Made by a program: the position numbers and the translations under genes
In this document: in pieces, positions 17,984 through 26,168 of the stretch
How positions within the stretch are numbered: the first letter of the stretch is position 1
Layout: the number at the start of each line of letters is the position of its first letter
The notes under the pieces: model-generated
The model's input: only the letters and a program-made list of their open reading frames with translations
The model's database searches: none
What the model was told of the DNA's origin: nothing
Assembly (NCBI GenBank): GCA_036389695.1
Contig: DASVWG010000033.1
Location: 1 to 50,049 of the forward strand
DNA: 50,049 nt
Source: JALZHR01 sp036389695
Lineage (GTDB): Bacteria > Acidobacteriota > Blastocatellia > Pyrinomonadales > Pyrinomonadaceae
Direction: 5' to 3'

Positions 17984-18040
17984 TTGAAAAAAGCGGACAT
18001 TGTCATTTACGGCGGCGCGGCGGGCGGCGGGTTAATCTAA
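17984..18040 (+). pseudogene. phage terminase large-subunit fragment (Walker A only)
   Basis: An open stretch after a stop at 17972-17974 reads KADIVIYGGAAGGGLI then TAA. 'ADIVIYGGAAGGG' is a highly characteristic start of the TerL ATPase domain, where the next residue is normally Lys; here the reading diverges to Leu-Ile-stop. Nothing else of a terminase remains. A 14-codon ORF (MSDKIFNSVKSFWY, from 17875) overlaps the preceding pseudogene stop as ATGA. Together they suggest a largely deleted prophage or mobile element. Confidence 0.45.
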
Positions 18041-18083
18041 GGATTGGTTGATTAATGTGAAAGCAACAGGTTTTTAGGGCAAT

Positions 18084-18123
18084 AAAAAGGACTCCTTTGA
18101 TGGAATCCTTTTTATTTTTTTTC
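18084..18123 (+). terminator. strong intrinsic terminator
   Basis: AAAAAGGACTCC and GGAATCCTTTTT pair with one mismatch around TTTGAT, followed by ATTTTTTTTT. Best on the plus strand, but the A-rich left flank makes it usable also for the leftward gene that ends at 18142. Confidence 0.8.
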
Positions 18124-18141
18124 TTTAATTTGACGGACGGT

Positions 18142-18468
18142 TTACTCATTCCGTTTTATAAAACGCAGCGTTTTGGGAGCATTAGGTTGCCGTCCTCGAT
18201 TGCTTCCCGGACTATACACTGTGAGAATCACGTAATCTTCCCCGTTTTCAGTAAAGGCAGCCCATTCGGGCGCGACGATTACAGTATCTCCTTCAGCATA
18301 GTATAAATCACCGCTATATTGGTCTTTAACTCCATAAAGAACACCGTTCGCGAGCGCAAAAGGGGTGAACGGAAACCACTGAGTAAAGGGGAAAGGGAAA
18401 GGAATAAGCCATAAGCCGGTTTGATTAGCAACAGGAACAGAAACAAAATCTATTGAGCCGTTATCCAT
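18142..18468 (-). CDS. hypothetical protein (108 aa)
   Basis: Unrecognised. The ATG has a strong AAGGAG site 6 nt upstream and a matching promoter at 18678-18706, so it is very probably expressed. Aromatic/Pro-rich N-terminus ('LWLIPFPFPFTQWFPFTPF'), then an acidic beta-like middle ('YYAEGDTVIVAPEWAAF') and a basic tail. No signal peptide or clear membrane helix. Lies alone in the AT-rich accessory stretch between terminators, perhaps a leftover cargo gene of the element. Confidence 0.7.
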   Translation of the reverse strand: MDNGSIDFVSVPVANQTGLWLIPFPFPFTQWFPFTPFALANGVLYGVKDQYSGDLYYAEGDTVIVAPEWAAFTENGEDYVILTVYSPGSNRGRQPNAPKTLRFIKRNE

Positions 18469-18677
18469 AATATCTCCTTTTTACTTCCAATCCGCGTAAA
18501 TAAGGTATCTGGATTATCGCCGCAAATTTACGAAAACCAGCCTAAGCAAGAAACCGTTTGTTTCCCCGAAAAACAAAGCGATAATCGCTTAAATTTATCG
18601 AGACTTGTAATTCGACATCTCCCCAAATGCCGAACGGATTTAACTGGTCGTCGGTTTATTAATTAAAAAGTGAAACG

Positions 18678-18706
18678 AATGTAGTTTATTTCCGCGAGGC
18701 TGTCAA
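18678..18706 (-). promoter_or_regulatory. sigma70-type promoter for the 108-aa gene
   Basis: TTGACA (complement of 18701-18706), 17-nt spacer, TACATT (complement of 18678-18683). It predicts a leader of about 200 nt before the ATG at 18468. The leader contains AAGCGATTATCGCTT, able to form a small hairpin. Apart from this promoter and the terminator to its right, the 18469-18845 gap holds no gene I can see. Confidence 0.6.
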
Positions 18707-18768
18707 TAAAAAAGAGAAAAGAAGTTTTTAGTAAAGATAAAATAGATACAAACAATTAACCAACGGAT

Positions 18769-18806
18769 AAAATGCCTAAAGCTAAATGCTTAGGCATTTT
18801 TTATTT
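18769..18806. terminator. bidirectional intrinsic terminator
   Basis: AAAATGCCTAA pairs with TTAGGCATTTT around a 10-nt loop, with TTATTTT after it on the plus strand and TTTTATCC on the minus strand. No gene ends immediately beside it; it may stop readthrough from the nitrilase (minus) toward the 108-aa gene. Confidence 0.7.
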
Positions 18807-18845
18807 TAGACTGACCGGAAAGGTCAATAAAGAGCTTAATTAAAA

Positions 18846-19055
18846 ATGAGTAGCAAAATAAGCACTACGAGTTTATATATAGCAAGAGGATTTATTTATC
18901 AAGCGATTGATTATCGGAAATCAAAAGCACTTTTAAATGATGAAATGTTAGAACATTTCCAAAATGCAGAAACAGAAATTCAAACGGAAATAGATTTTCG
19001 TGAGAAAAAAATATATGAGGCGACTAAGAAGATGGATTTTTCTTATCTTGCTTAG
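18846..19055 (+). CDS. hypothetical small protein (69 aa)
   Basis: Unrecognised, highly charged and helix-prone ('FREKKIYEATKKMDFSYLA' at the C-terminus). AT-rich codon use like the surrounding accessory stretch. A weak AAGAG lies about 15 nt upstream. The downstream gap 19056-19272 shows no gene. Could be a remnant. Confidence 0.45.
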   Translation: MSSKISTTSLYIARGFIYQAIDYRKSKALLNDEMLEHFQNAETEIQTEIDFREKKIYEATKKMDFSYLA

Positions 19056-19272
19056 AACGAACAGACTCTCAGGCAAGCATCTTCATTTGGAAACTGCTTT
19101 TCAAAATCTGGTAAAGTGTATTTTTGCTGTTTAACTTTTGACAATTTAGGCTTCATAAGCTATTTGTTTTCTCCTACTTACAGGAAATGTTATAGCTTAT
19201 TTGTTACCTGCCTTCAAGGTATAATTACCTAAAACTATTTTAGCCGGAAACCGTTTTCAGTAAATCAAAACG

Positions 19273-20286
19273 CTAAAAATCCATCGAATCGACGCGGCGT
19301 TTCGCGTCGTCAATCAACTCATTATTTTTCTCATACGAGAGATGCTCGTCGCCCGTCTTTTCCAGCTTCGGCGGATACAGATGTTTTTGATAGACCGGAT
19401 AAGCTTCCGTCCGCAGATGCGCCAACATCGAATGACCGCGCCGCATTTGGCGCTCGTGACGCAGCGCCGAAATATCGACGGGCGCGACGACGATTCTCTC
19501 GCCCGGTCCGGGCGAAGCGTCCGCCAAAAGTCTGCCTTCAAAATCGACAATCTGGCTGCCGCCCGACCACGAATAAGGCGGATAATGTTTCAGGCTCGCG
19601 GCTTGGTTGGCGGCGACGACATACACCGTATTTTCAATCGCCCGCGCGCGATTTATCACCGTCCACCAATCCATCGGCGCGGTCGCGTTCCACGGGTCCA
19701 TATAAGCCGAAACGCGCACCAGAATTTCCGCGCCGTTTGCCGCCAATTGCCGCATCGCTTCGGGAAAAAGCCAGTCGTAGCAAATCGCGCAGCCGATGCG
19801 ACCAAGCGGCGTGTCGGCGACCGGAAAAAGCGGCTCGTCATAGCCTTCGATGTCGTGCGGGCTGGTGTGGACTTCGTATGGAATCCACGTGTTGACCTTG
19901 CGATATTTATACAAAATGCCTTCGGGCGAGATGAGACAGGTCGTGTTAAAAAGCGCGTTTTTCCAGCGCAAATCGACTTCGAGCATCGAGCCGGTTTGAA
20001 TATAAATATTATATTCGCGCGCCTTTTGCACGAGTCTTTCGGTGTGCTCGTTCGGAATTTCGACGGCGAGCTTTTCGATTAATTCGGCGGCGGTCGGAAA
20101 AACCGGCGCGGCGTGCGCGAATTCGGGGAAAACGACTAATTTCACCGGCAAAAACGGCGCGCTTCCGGCGACCGCCGAATCAATCATCTGCAAAATGCGG
20201 TCAGTGCTGCGCCGCATCTGACGGCGCTCAATCGGATTCGGCAAATCCGTCTGACAGGCGGCGACCGAATATCTGATGTGTTCCAT
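19273..20286 (-). CDS. nitrilase-superfamily carbon-nitrogen hydrolase
   Basis: 337 aa. The Glu-Lys-Cys triad is visible: E55 in 'VVFPEFAH', K130 in 'YKYRKVNTW' and C169 in 'GCAICYDWLFPEAMR'. A C-terminal extension ('MRRGHSMLAHLRTEAYPVYQ') resembles aliphatic amidase/nitrilase branches rather than short omega-amidases. Cytoplasmic hydrolysis of a nitrile or amide is expected, substrate unknown. Divergent from the metallopeptidase gene across a 513-bp intergenic region. Confidence 0.9.
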   Translation of the reverse strand: MEHIRYSVAACQTDLPNPIERRQMRRSTDRILQMIDSAVAGSAPFLPVKLVVFPEFAHAAPVFPTAAELIEKLAVEIPNEHTERLVQKAREYNIYIQTGSMLEVDLRWKNALFNTTCLISPEGILYKYRKVNTWIPYEVHTSPHDIEGYDEPLFPVADTPLGRIGCAICYDWLFPEAMRQLAANGAEILVRVSAYMDPWNATAPMDWWTVINRARAIENTVYVVAANQAASLKHYPPYSWSGGSQIVDFEGRLLADASPGPGERIVVAPVDISALRHERQMRRGHSMLAHLRTEAYPVYQKHLYPPKLEKTGDEHLSYEKNNELIDDAKRRVDSMDF

Positions 20287-20522
20287 AGTTTAATTAGTGG
20301 TAAACGGTAATTGCTAAGCGTTAAGCTCGTTATTTTCCGTCTGAAAGTAAATCCAAATATACTAGAAGTTAGCTGAAAAATCACTCGCTCGCTTAAATTG
20401 TTTTGTCAGAAAACGGCGCGAAGCTTCATTATCCTTTGAGAGCTTTTTTTATCTCTGAAATGAATGTCGGGCAGCTTGCTTCAGGCGAAATTTTATCGCC
20501 GGCAAAATTTCTAAAAATTTTG

Positions 20523-20551
20523 TTGACAAAACTTTTTAAATAGATTTTAAT
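20523..20551 (+). promoter_or_regulatory. sigma70-type promoter upstream of structured leader
   Basis: TTGACA (20523-20528), 17-nt spacer, TTTAAT (20546-20551). Predicted start near 20558, about 20 nt before the multi-hairpin element and about 240 nt before the metallopeptidase ATG. Confidence 0.6.
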
Positions 20552-20578
20552 TTTCAAACATTCAAGTTTGATTATTAA

Positions 20579-20681
20579 ACCGACAATCATTGCAAACGAA
20601 AGGGTGAAAATCCCTAAAGGCGCTGCGCGCCAGCCGTAATTATTCTGACGTATTTAACGGCTCGTCGGTGTTTTATTTTTT
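20579..20681 (+). ncRNA. candidate structured RNA or riboswitch-like leader
   Basis: Four stems can be drawn by hand. ACCGAC (20579-20584) pairs with GUCGGU (20664-20669) and closes a junction with three hairpins: AGGG-UGAAAAU-CCCU (20601-20615), GGCGC-UGC-GCGCC (20619-20631), and AGCCGU (20632-20637) with ACGGCU (20657-20662). A U-rich run follows (20671-20680), so the outer stem could act as a terminator. The GGUGAAAAUCC loop resembles L5 of cobalamin riboswitches, but the other conserved cobalamin boxes are not convincing. It could be a leader of the metallopeptidase operon or a free small RNA. Confidence 0.4.
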
Positions 20682-20799
20682 CGCCTGCCGGTACCGATAG
20701 CGAAGTTTTTATCGCCAGCTTAATTTTTGAGTCTGTAAGCAGGAAATCGAAGAAGGCTATTTTGTTCGACGATTTTCAGGACGTTTGAGGAACACCTTT

Positions 20800-22638
20800 A
20801 TGAGTAATGGACAATTTTATGACGAACCGACCAGCCGACCGCTGAAGGTTTACGCCTTTGACCCGTCGCGCGGGCGCACGCTCGGCAATTATATGACCGT
20901 CAACGTGCCTTATGAAAAACTGGAAAACGGTCTTTCCGGCAAGTATCTGGAAGTCATCGATTACGACGCGGGCAACCAGTGCTATTATCAGCCGGTCGAT
21001 TTAAATCATCCGTCGGTTTTATTGCAGGGCGGCTTGGAGCCGAGCGAATCCGACCCGCGATTTCACCAGCAGATGGTTTACGCCGTCGCCAGCAAGACGA
21101 TAAAAATTTTCGAGTTTGCGCTCGGCAGAAAGATAAAATGGGGCTTTAACCGCAACTCGAAAGTGAAGCTGCCTTTGCGCATTTACCCGCACGGGATGCA
21201 GGAAGCAAACGCCTTTTACAGTCGCGATTTAAAGGCTCTGGTGTTCGGATATTTTCCGGCGGGCGAAGACGACCCGGTTTCCAACCTGCCCGGTCAGACG
21301 ATTTTTACGTGCCTGTCGCACGACATTATCGCGCACGAAACGACGCACGCTTTAATCGACGGGCAGAGAATGCATTTTATGGAAGCGACCAGTCCCGACA
21401 CGCTCGCTTTTCACGAAGGCTTCGCCGACATCGTCGCATTGTTTCAGCATTTCAGCTTTAAGGAAGTGCTGCTCGACGTCATCAAAAAAACCGGCGGCTT
21501 GATTTATCGCTCGAACATAGATTCCAAAATTAAAACCGAAGAAGGCGAAGAACCGTCGATTGCGGGCGAGCTGACGGAGTCAAATCCGCTGGTGCAGTTA
21601 GCCAAACAATTCGGCGAAGCGATGGGACAGCGCGCCGCTCTGCGCGAGGCGCTCGGAACCAAGCCGAACTCGAAAGACATCGAGACTTTGACCGAGCCGC
21701 ACTCGCGCGGCGCCATACTGGTGGCGGCGGTTTTCGACGCCTTTTTTACAATCTATATCAACCGCATCCGCGACCTGCTGCGGATTGCCGGTATTAACGG
21801 GAAAATTTCGACCGAAAACGAGCTGCATCCCGATTTGGCGGAGCGGCTCGCGGCGGAAGCCAGCAAAACGGCGGAGCATTTTCTGAATATTTCCATCCGC
21901 GCGCTGGATTATTGCCCGCCGGTCGATATTCGCTTCGGCGAATTTCTGCGCGCGATGATCACCGCCGATTACGATTTGGTGAGCGACGACCCGCACGGCT
22001 ATCGCGCCGCTTTGATCGACGCTTTCCGGTTGCGCGGCATTCGTCCCGAAGGCGTTATTTCCTACGCCGAAGAATCTCTGCGCTGGTGCCCGCCCGAAGA
22101 TTTAAACAATCAGACGCTAATTTGTCCGGGCTTGGAGTTCAACGCGTTGAAGCCGATGACCAGCGAGCAGAAAAAATCCAACGCCGTCATTCTAAACGCT
22201 TTCGCTAATAAATACAGAAAAGAACTGGGACTCGACGCCGGACTTCCGATTCAGGTTCATTCTTTTCATCCAATCCATCGCATCGCGCCGGATGGGCGTC
22301 TGAAAATGGAAGCCGTCGCCGAATTGATTCAGGAAAACGAGGTTTTGATTGACCCGATAGACGAATCTCTGGGCAAAATGACTTTCTACGGCGGCGTAAC
22401 TTTAGTCATCGACCTTTCGCCCGAACGCGAAGGCGAAGTTCGCTACGCCATCCGCAAAAATCTGAATTCGGACGACGCGCAGGACGAAAGACTGCAACTC
22501 CAGCGAAACTTTTTTAAAGATTCGGCGGCGCGTTACAGCCTGAACGTTTACTCGAAAGAAATCGACGTCAATCTGCCGACCAAAGCGGGCAAAGATAAAA
22601 AAGGCTTAAGTTTCAGTATGGTTCACAGAGGTTATTAA
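20800..22638 (+). CDS. HExxH zinc metallopeptidase (gluzincin-like), cytoplasmic
   Basis: 612 aa from the ATG at 20800, chosen over an in-frame TTG at 20785 because GAGGAA lies 8 nt upstream. Zinc motif 'IIAHETTHALIDG' (HETTH 179-183) is followed 23 residues later by 'AFHEGFADIVALF' (Glu about 206), the gluzincin layout of HExxH plus a downstream Glu ligand. No signal peptide and no propeptide is seen, unlike secreted thermolysins. The C-terminal 200 residues are of unknown fold. It is one base from the next gene (stop 22638, ATG 22640), so the two are almost surely coupled. Physiological substrate unknown. Confidence 0.85.
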   Translation: MSNGQFYDEPTSRPLKVYAFDPSRGRTLGNYMTVNVPYEKLENGLSGKYLEVIDYDAGNQCYYQPVDLNHPSVLLQGGLEPSESDPRFHQQMVYAVASKTIKIFEFALGRKIKWGFNRNSKVKLPLRIYPHGMQEANAFYSRDLKALVFGYFPAGEDDPVSNLPGQTIFTCLSHDIIAHETTHALIDGQRMHFMEATSPDTLAFHEGFADIVALFQHFSFKEVLLDVIKKTGGLIYRSNIDSKIKTEEGEEPSIAGELTESNPLVQLAKQFGEAMGQRAALREALGTKPNSKDIETLTEPHSRGAILVAAVFDAFFTIYINRIRDLLRIAGINGKISTENELHPDLAERLAAEASKTAEHFLNISIRALDYCPPVDIRFGEFLRAMITADYDLVSDDPHGYRAALIDAFRLRGIRPEGVISYAEESLRWCPPEDLNNQTLICPGLEFNALKPMTSEQKKSNAVILNAFANKYRKELGLDAGLPIQVHSFHPIHRIAPDGRLKMEAVAELIQENEVLIDPIDESLGKMTFYGGVTLVIDLSPEREGEVRYAIRKNLNSDDAQDERLQLQRNFFKDSAARYSLNVYSKEIDVNLPTKAGKDKKGLSFSMVHRGY

Positions 22639-22639
22639 A

Positions 22640-24034
22640 ATGGCAAAAAGTAAAAAAACAACCAAAGCCGCGGAAAACGGAAAAGCGGCGGCAGCGAAAA
22701 AAGAAAGACCGATTCGCGTCAGGATGTACCGGGTCGGGTTCGGCGATTGTTTTTTAGTGTCGTTTCCGGTCGGCAATCAGGACGATTACGAGCATTTTAT
22801 CGTCGATTGCGGCGTGCACGGCAAAGGCAATATCGGCACCATCAATCGCGCGGTCGACCACATTATGGAAGAAACCGGCGGAAAGCTCGCCGCCGTCATC
22901 GCCACGCACTCGCATCAAGACCACATCTCCGGCTTCAGCGAAAAATTCACGCAGTTTAAAGAAATCCGCGAAGTCTGGCTGCCGTGGAGCGAAGACCCGG
23001 CAGACCCTTTAGCCATCAAATGGGGCAAAAAACAAGCGGCGGTCACCAGCCAGCTGGAACAGCATTTTGCGGCGCAGGCGAAAACTGGCGCTGCCGAAGC
23101 GTCGTCGCCGCACCGCGAAAAAGCGCTCGCCGCGCTGGTTAATCTCAGTTCGAGCGCGGATTCGATGAGCCTTCTGGTCAATCATTTTAAAGGCGGCGAC
23201 GCTAAAATGGTTGAAAATTTCGGCAAGCTGACTTCGAACGCCAAAGCCTTGCAGCTGCTGAAAGGCGGCTTTAACATCGGCGCGAAAGTTCGCTATCTGG
23301 ACGCGGGCAAGACTCTGGAAGACGCCGCCGGCGTGCAGGGCTTGACGGTTCGCGTTTTGAGCCCGCCGCGCGACGAAAAATTTCTGTCTAAAATGGATCC
23401 GCCGAAAGGTCAGGGATATTTGCGGATGGGCGCCGGCGGCGAGGTCGTCGAAGCTAACAAGACCGCTCCTTTTGCCTCGAAATGGGTGATTGATTATCAA
23501 AAAACTTCCGGCAAAGCGCCGCTGACCGCCGAAGAGGAAAAACTGCTCGGCAGCCAGCTCTCCGACACTGAGCTGAACGGCTTGGCTTTCGCGCTGGATT
23601 CAGCCAAAAACAACACGAGCCTCGTCACGCTTTTCATCTATCGCGGGCAGTATCTGCTGTTTCCCGGCGACGCGCAATACGGCAACTGGAAATACTGGCT
23701 CGACAAGGAAGCCGACGAAATTCTGCCGCGCGTCAATTTTCTCAAAGTCGCGCATCACGGCAGTCACAACGCGACGCCGAAAGAAGCGCTCGAAAAAATG
23801 GCGACCGGCAAATTCGCCGCGATGGTCTCGACGCAGAGCACGCCCTGGGATTCGATTCCGCGCGTTCCGCTGATGACTCGCCTGAGCGAGCAAACCGCCC
23901 AAAAGGTCGTCCGCAGCGATTGGATTAAGCTCGCCGACGCGCCCGACCCGTCCGAGGGCGCCACGCCGCCGATGCCCGCCGAAGACCCGCAAGGGTTTAA
24001 AAAAGGCGAATTCTGGTATGACTATGAAATTTAA
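22640..24034 (+). CDS. MBL-fold metallo-hydrolase (ComEC/Rec2-like beta-lactamase fold)
   Basis: 464 aa. A Lys/Ala-rich N-terminal 24 residues precede the fold ('RMYRVGFGDCFLVSFPVGNQ', 'HFIVDCGVHG'). Metal motif 'IATHSHQDHISGF' (residues 87-99), later Asp in 'LLFPGDAQYGNW' and His in 'LKVAHHGSHNATP' complete a two-metal site as in ComEC-type MBL proteins. It has no membrane helices. AGAGG lies 9 nt before the ATG. Its role with the paired metallopeptidase is unknown. Confidence 0.88.
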   Translation: MAKSKKTTKAAENGKAAAAKKERPIRVRMYRVGFGDCFLVSFPVGNQDDYEHFIVDCGVHGKGNIGTINRAVDHIMEETGGKLAAVIATHSHQDHISGFSEKFTQFKEIREVWLPWSEDPADPLAIKWGKKQAAVTSQLEQHFAAQAKTGAAEASSPHREKALAALVNLSSSADSMSLLVNHFKGGDAKMVENFGKLTSNAKALQLLKGGFNIGAKVRYLDAGKTLEDAAGVQGLTVRVLSPPRDEKFLSKMDPPKGQGYLRMGAGGEVVEANKTAPFASKWVIDYQKTSGKAPLTAEEEKLLGSQLSDTELNGLAFALDSAKNNTSLVTLFIYRGQYLLFPGDAQYGNWKYWLDKEADEILPRVNFLKVAHHGSHNATPKEALEKMATGKFAAMVSTQSTPWDSIPRVPLMTRLSEQTAQKVVRSDWIKLADAPDPSEGATPPMPAEDPQGFKKGEFWYDYEI

Positions 24035-24046
24035 TTTTCCGGACTC

Positions 24047-24086
24047 AAAGCCGCCGACGCTCTTTACGGCATCGGCGGCTTTTTTA
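24047..24086 (+). terminator. intrinsic terminator after the MBL gene
   Basis: AAAGCCGCCGA pairs with TCGGCGGCTTT around a 14-nt loop, followed by TTTATAT. It closes the metallopeptidase-MBL operon. The rest of the 24035-24350 gap holds the PIN-operon promoter and, on the minus strand, a stop-bounded 32-codon stretch without a start that may be a gene remnant. Confidence 0.85.
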
Positions 24087-24277
24087 TATCTCCTTTTCGC
24101 CGGATGCGTTCGACGCGCCCGCTTTAGCCTCGTCGAAACTGTGAATAGCCTGGGCGAAGGACACTTGCGTGAAAACTTCAAAGATATTTTATAAAAGGCG
24201 AACCGGTCTCAGAGCCGCAGCGACCAAATCCGCGTCTGACAGACAATTGGTATAAATATGGAAACTTAATAATTATA

Positions 24278-24305
24278 TTGACTTCGTATCTTTTTTGAAT
24301 ACAAT
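24278..24305 (+). promoter_or_regulatory. sigma70-type promoter of the three-gene PIN operon
   Basis: TTGACT (24278-24283), 16-nt spacer, TACAAT (24300-24305). Transcription would start about 38 nt before the first ATG, which has GGAGA 6 nt upstream. Confidence 0.7.
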
Positions 24306-24350
24306 GAAGAGACTCATTTTTTTTGAAATTATCACTTACGGAGATAGCTA

Positions 24351-25211
24351 ATGGATCCCTACGATAGTTGGATTGCCTGCCTTAGAACTTTTCCAGAGGG
24401 CAGAATATGGCTTAACAATTTTGAATTTGATAAAAAATGTAAAAATTTAACGCCTCAAATCATTGCTTTTTTTGTCGATGCGTTTCAAAACATTAACTTT
24501 GAAATTAGAAACGATGATGATGCCGAAGAACTAATGCGGAGAGTCAAGGAAGCCTTTGATAAAATCCTTGAGACATATCCTCAAACCTTTGACTTAAAGG
24601 GAACGCGCTACCCCGCTCAACCCGAATCATACTGCCGCGCGATGATACTTGGAAGCTTCGTCAACAATAATTTTGACTATACCAGTCTAGGGCTGCGTTT
24701 AGACGAAAATCTGGATGATGAAGTATGGAGCCAGCTTGACGATTTAGACAGTTCTGCCTTTTATTATGGCAGCTTGCGGACCGGGCGAAAGTTTTTTTGG
24801 TGCGCCCGAACACAACAGTTTAATGATTTGCACAGAACATATGGCTTGACTGACCGAATGGCGACCGAGATTCGCAACCAATTCGGTCTATGTGGTATCG
24901 GAGAGGGCGAAAGACTGTTGCAAATTCTCATTCCGCCTGAAAGAGTTGACGGCAAAATTGTTCGCGCACCGACGGTTTTGGACGCCGGTGTTGATAACTT
25001 CGTGTTTGTTCCTTCAAACGATAATGCAGGCTGCGGCTGGACGCTGAATTTAAAGACCTGTCAGAAAGGAGTTGAAGAAGTAGTCATCGAAGAGTTACCA
25101 TTTAGTCAGGACTATACTGTAATCAAATTAGGTTCAATGATTAGTCCGGACCCTCCTCTTGATTTGTCGCTTCTTGAAATACAGTCTGAAGAAAGGCTAA
25201 ACAATATATGA
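24351..25211 (+). CDS. hypothetical protein, first gene of PIN operon (286 aa)
   Basis: Unrecognised family. The N-terminal about 110 residues look helical and acidic; the middle has 'FYYGSLRTGRKFFWCARTQQ', the C-terminal part is beta-rich ('VDNFVFVPSNDNAGCGWTLN'). No signal peptide or membrane helix. GGAGA ribosome site. It overlaps the next gene by ATGA (25208-25211), which implies coupled synthesis of interacting proteins. AT-rich codon use compared with the flanking metallopeptidase and rlmD genes suggests horizontal gain. Confidence 0.8.
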   Translation: MDPYDSWIACLRTFPEGRIWLNNFEFDKKCKNLTPQIIAFFVDAFQNINFEIRNDDDAEELMRRVKEAFDKILETYPQTFDLKGTRYPAQPESYCRAMILGSFVNNNFDYTSLGLRLDENLDDEVWSQLDDLDSSAFYYGSLRTGRKFFWCARTQQFNDLHRTYGLTDRMATEIRNQFGLCGIGEGERLLQILIPPERVDGKIVRAPTVLDAGVDNFVFVPSNDNAGCGWTLNLKTCQKGVEEVVIEELPFSQDYTVIKLGSMISPDPPLDLSLLEIQSEERLNNI

Positions 25212-26158
25212 GTGACCCCGGCATTTTCAAACATGAATTTACAGCACAGCGGCAATGGCTGGAAAGTAAAAGTGCAGGAGAGCTAAAGGATAAGCTCAGA
25301 GATTTTATATGGACTAAGTTCACATACCCTTTGGTCATTCCGCAAATCACCGACCTGGTCACGCAGCTTGTCAGTTTGGTCAATGCGAGTTCGCCTGAAA
25401 CCCTTGTAAAGATACGAACCGTTATTCCGCAACTTTTACAAGAATGGGGAAGCAAAGATTCGACCGAAACCCTGACAACTCTTTTTTTGCTCTGTGGAAA
25501 ATTGCGCTGCGCCGACGCCGAAACAGGAATTACACAAATTCTTAACTCGAGACTTTCAGGCAGAGACGAGTCCGAGTCCACTGAGCTTCGTAAAATGGGA
25601 CTGAGCGTGCTCTCCGGCTTCGGCTGCTCGGATAAAACGATTTATTTGTTCGAGAGATATATCACTCAAGCAGAATACGCCGCGGTCTGCTATCGCGCTT
25701 TATACGAGTATCATCCATCAAACGCCGCCGTCTATCTTCCTGTTTTAATCAGCTTTCCCGAACACGAGTTTCCCCGGGTGATGTTAAAAATGAATATCAA
25801 ACAGATGCTTAAATATTTGTCGGGCTCACGGGAGCGTTCAGCTTTTTGGGAGCAGGTGCTATGTATTCCTGAAGTCGATATTCACAATACTTTAAGAACA
25901 CTCTCCAGTATCGGTATCCATTATCATCCGCCGGAATTTGTGGAGAGCGAATTTAACGAGCAGATTCCAATCGTGTATGAAGAAAGTCTTGGCTGGCGAG
26001 GATTTTCCACCGATTATCTTGAAACCGAAAAACTCTTTGATTTGCTGGGGCATCAATATAAAGAGGATTCGGAAAGTCGATATTTCGAGTTAATGCATAT
26101 TTTAATAAATATACATGAAGAAAAAGCCCCCGTAGAAGTTAAATTTATGACGGCGTAG
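25208..26158 (+). CDS. hypothetical alpha-helical protein, second gene of PIN operon (316 aa)
   Basis: Unrecognised. Predominantly helical with HEAT-like character ('QITDLVTQLVSLVNASSPET', 'TLTTLFLLCGKLRCADAETG'), suggesting a scaffold or adaptor. Starts within the stop of gene 1 and ends 10 bp before gene 3. No catalytic motif was seen. Confidence 0.8.
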   Translation: MSDPGIFKHEFTAQRQWLESKSAGELKDKLRDFIWTKFTYPLVIPQITDLVTQLVSLVNASSPETLVKIRTVIPQLLQEWGSKDSTETLTTLFLLCGKLRCADAETGITQILNSRLSGRDESESTELRKMGLSVLSGFGCSDKTIYLFERYITQAEYAAVCYRALYEYHPSNAAVYLPVLISFPEHEFPRVMLKMNIKQMLKYLSGSRERSAFWEQVLCIPEVDIHNTLRTLSSIGIHYHPPEFVESEFNEQIPIVYEESLGWRGFSTDYLETEKLFDLLGHQYKEDSESRYFELMHILINIHEEKAPVEVKFMTA

Positions 26159-26168
26159 ATATGGTGTA

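Noticed and set aside
20579..20670. Cobalamin riboswitch
   Set aside because: Only the L5-like GGTGAAAATCC matches; the GCCACTG-type box and the downstream B12 box are not convincing, so it is listed only as an unknown structured RNA.
24100..24190. Minus-strand 32-codon stretch ending FDEAKAGASNASGEKEI
   Set aside because: It is bounded upstream by a stop and has no start codon; too short to support as a gene, noted only as a possible remnant.
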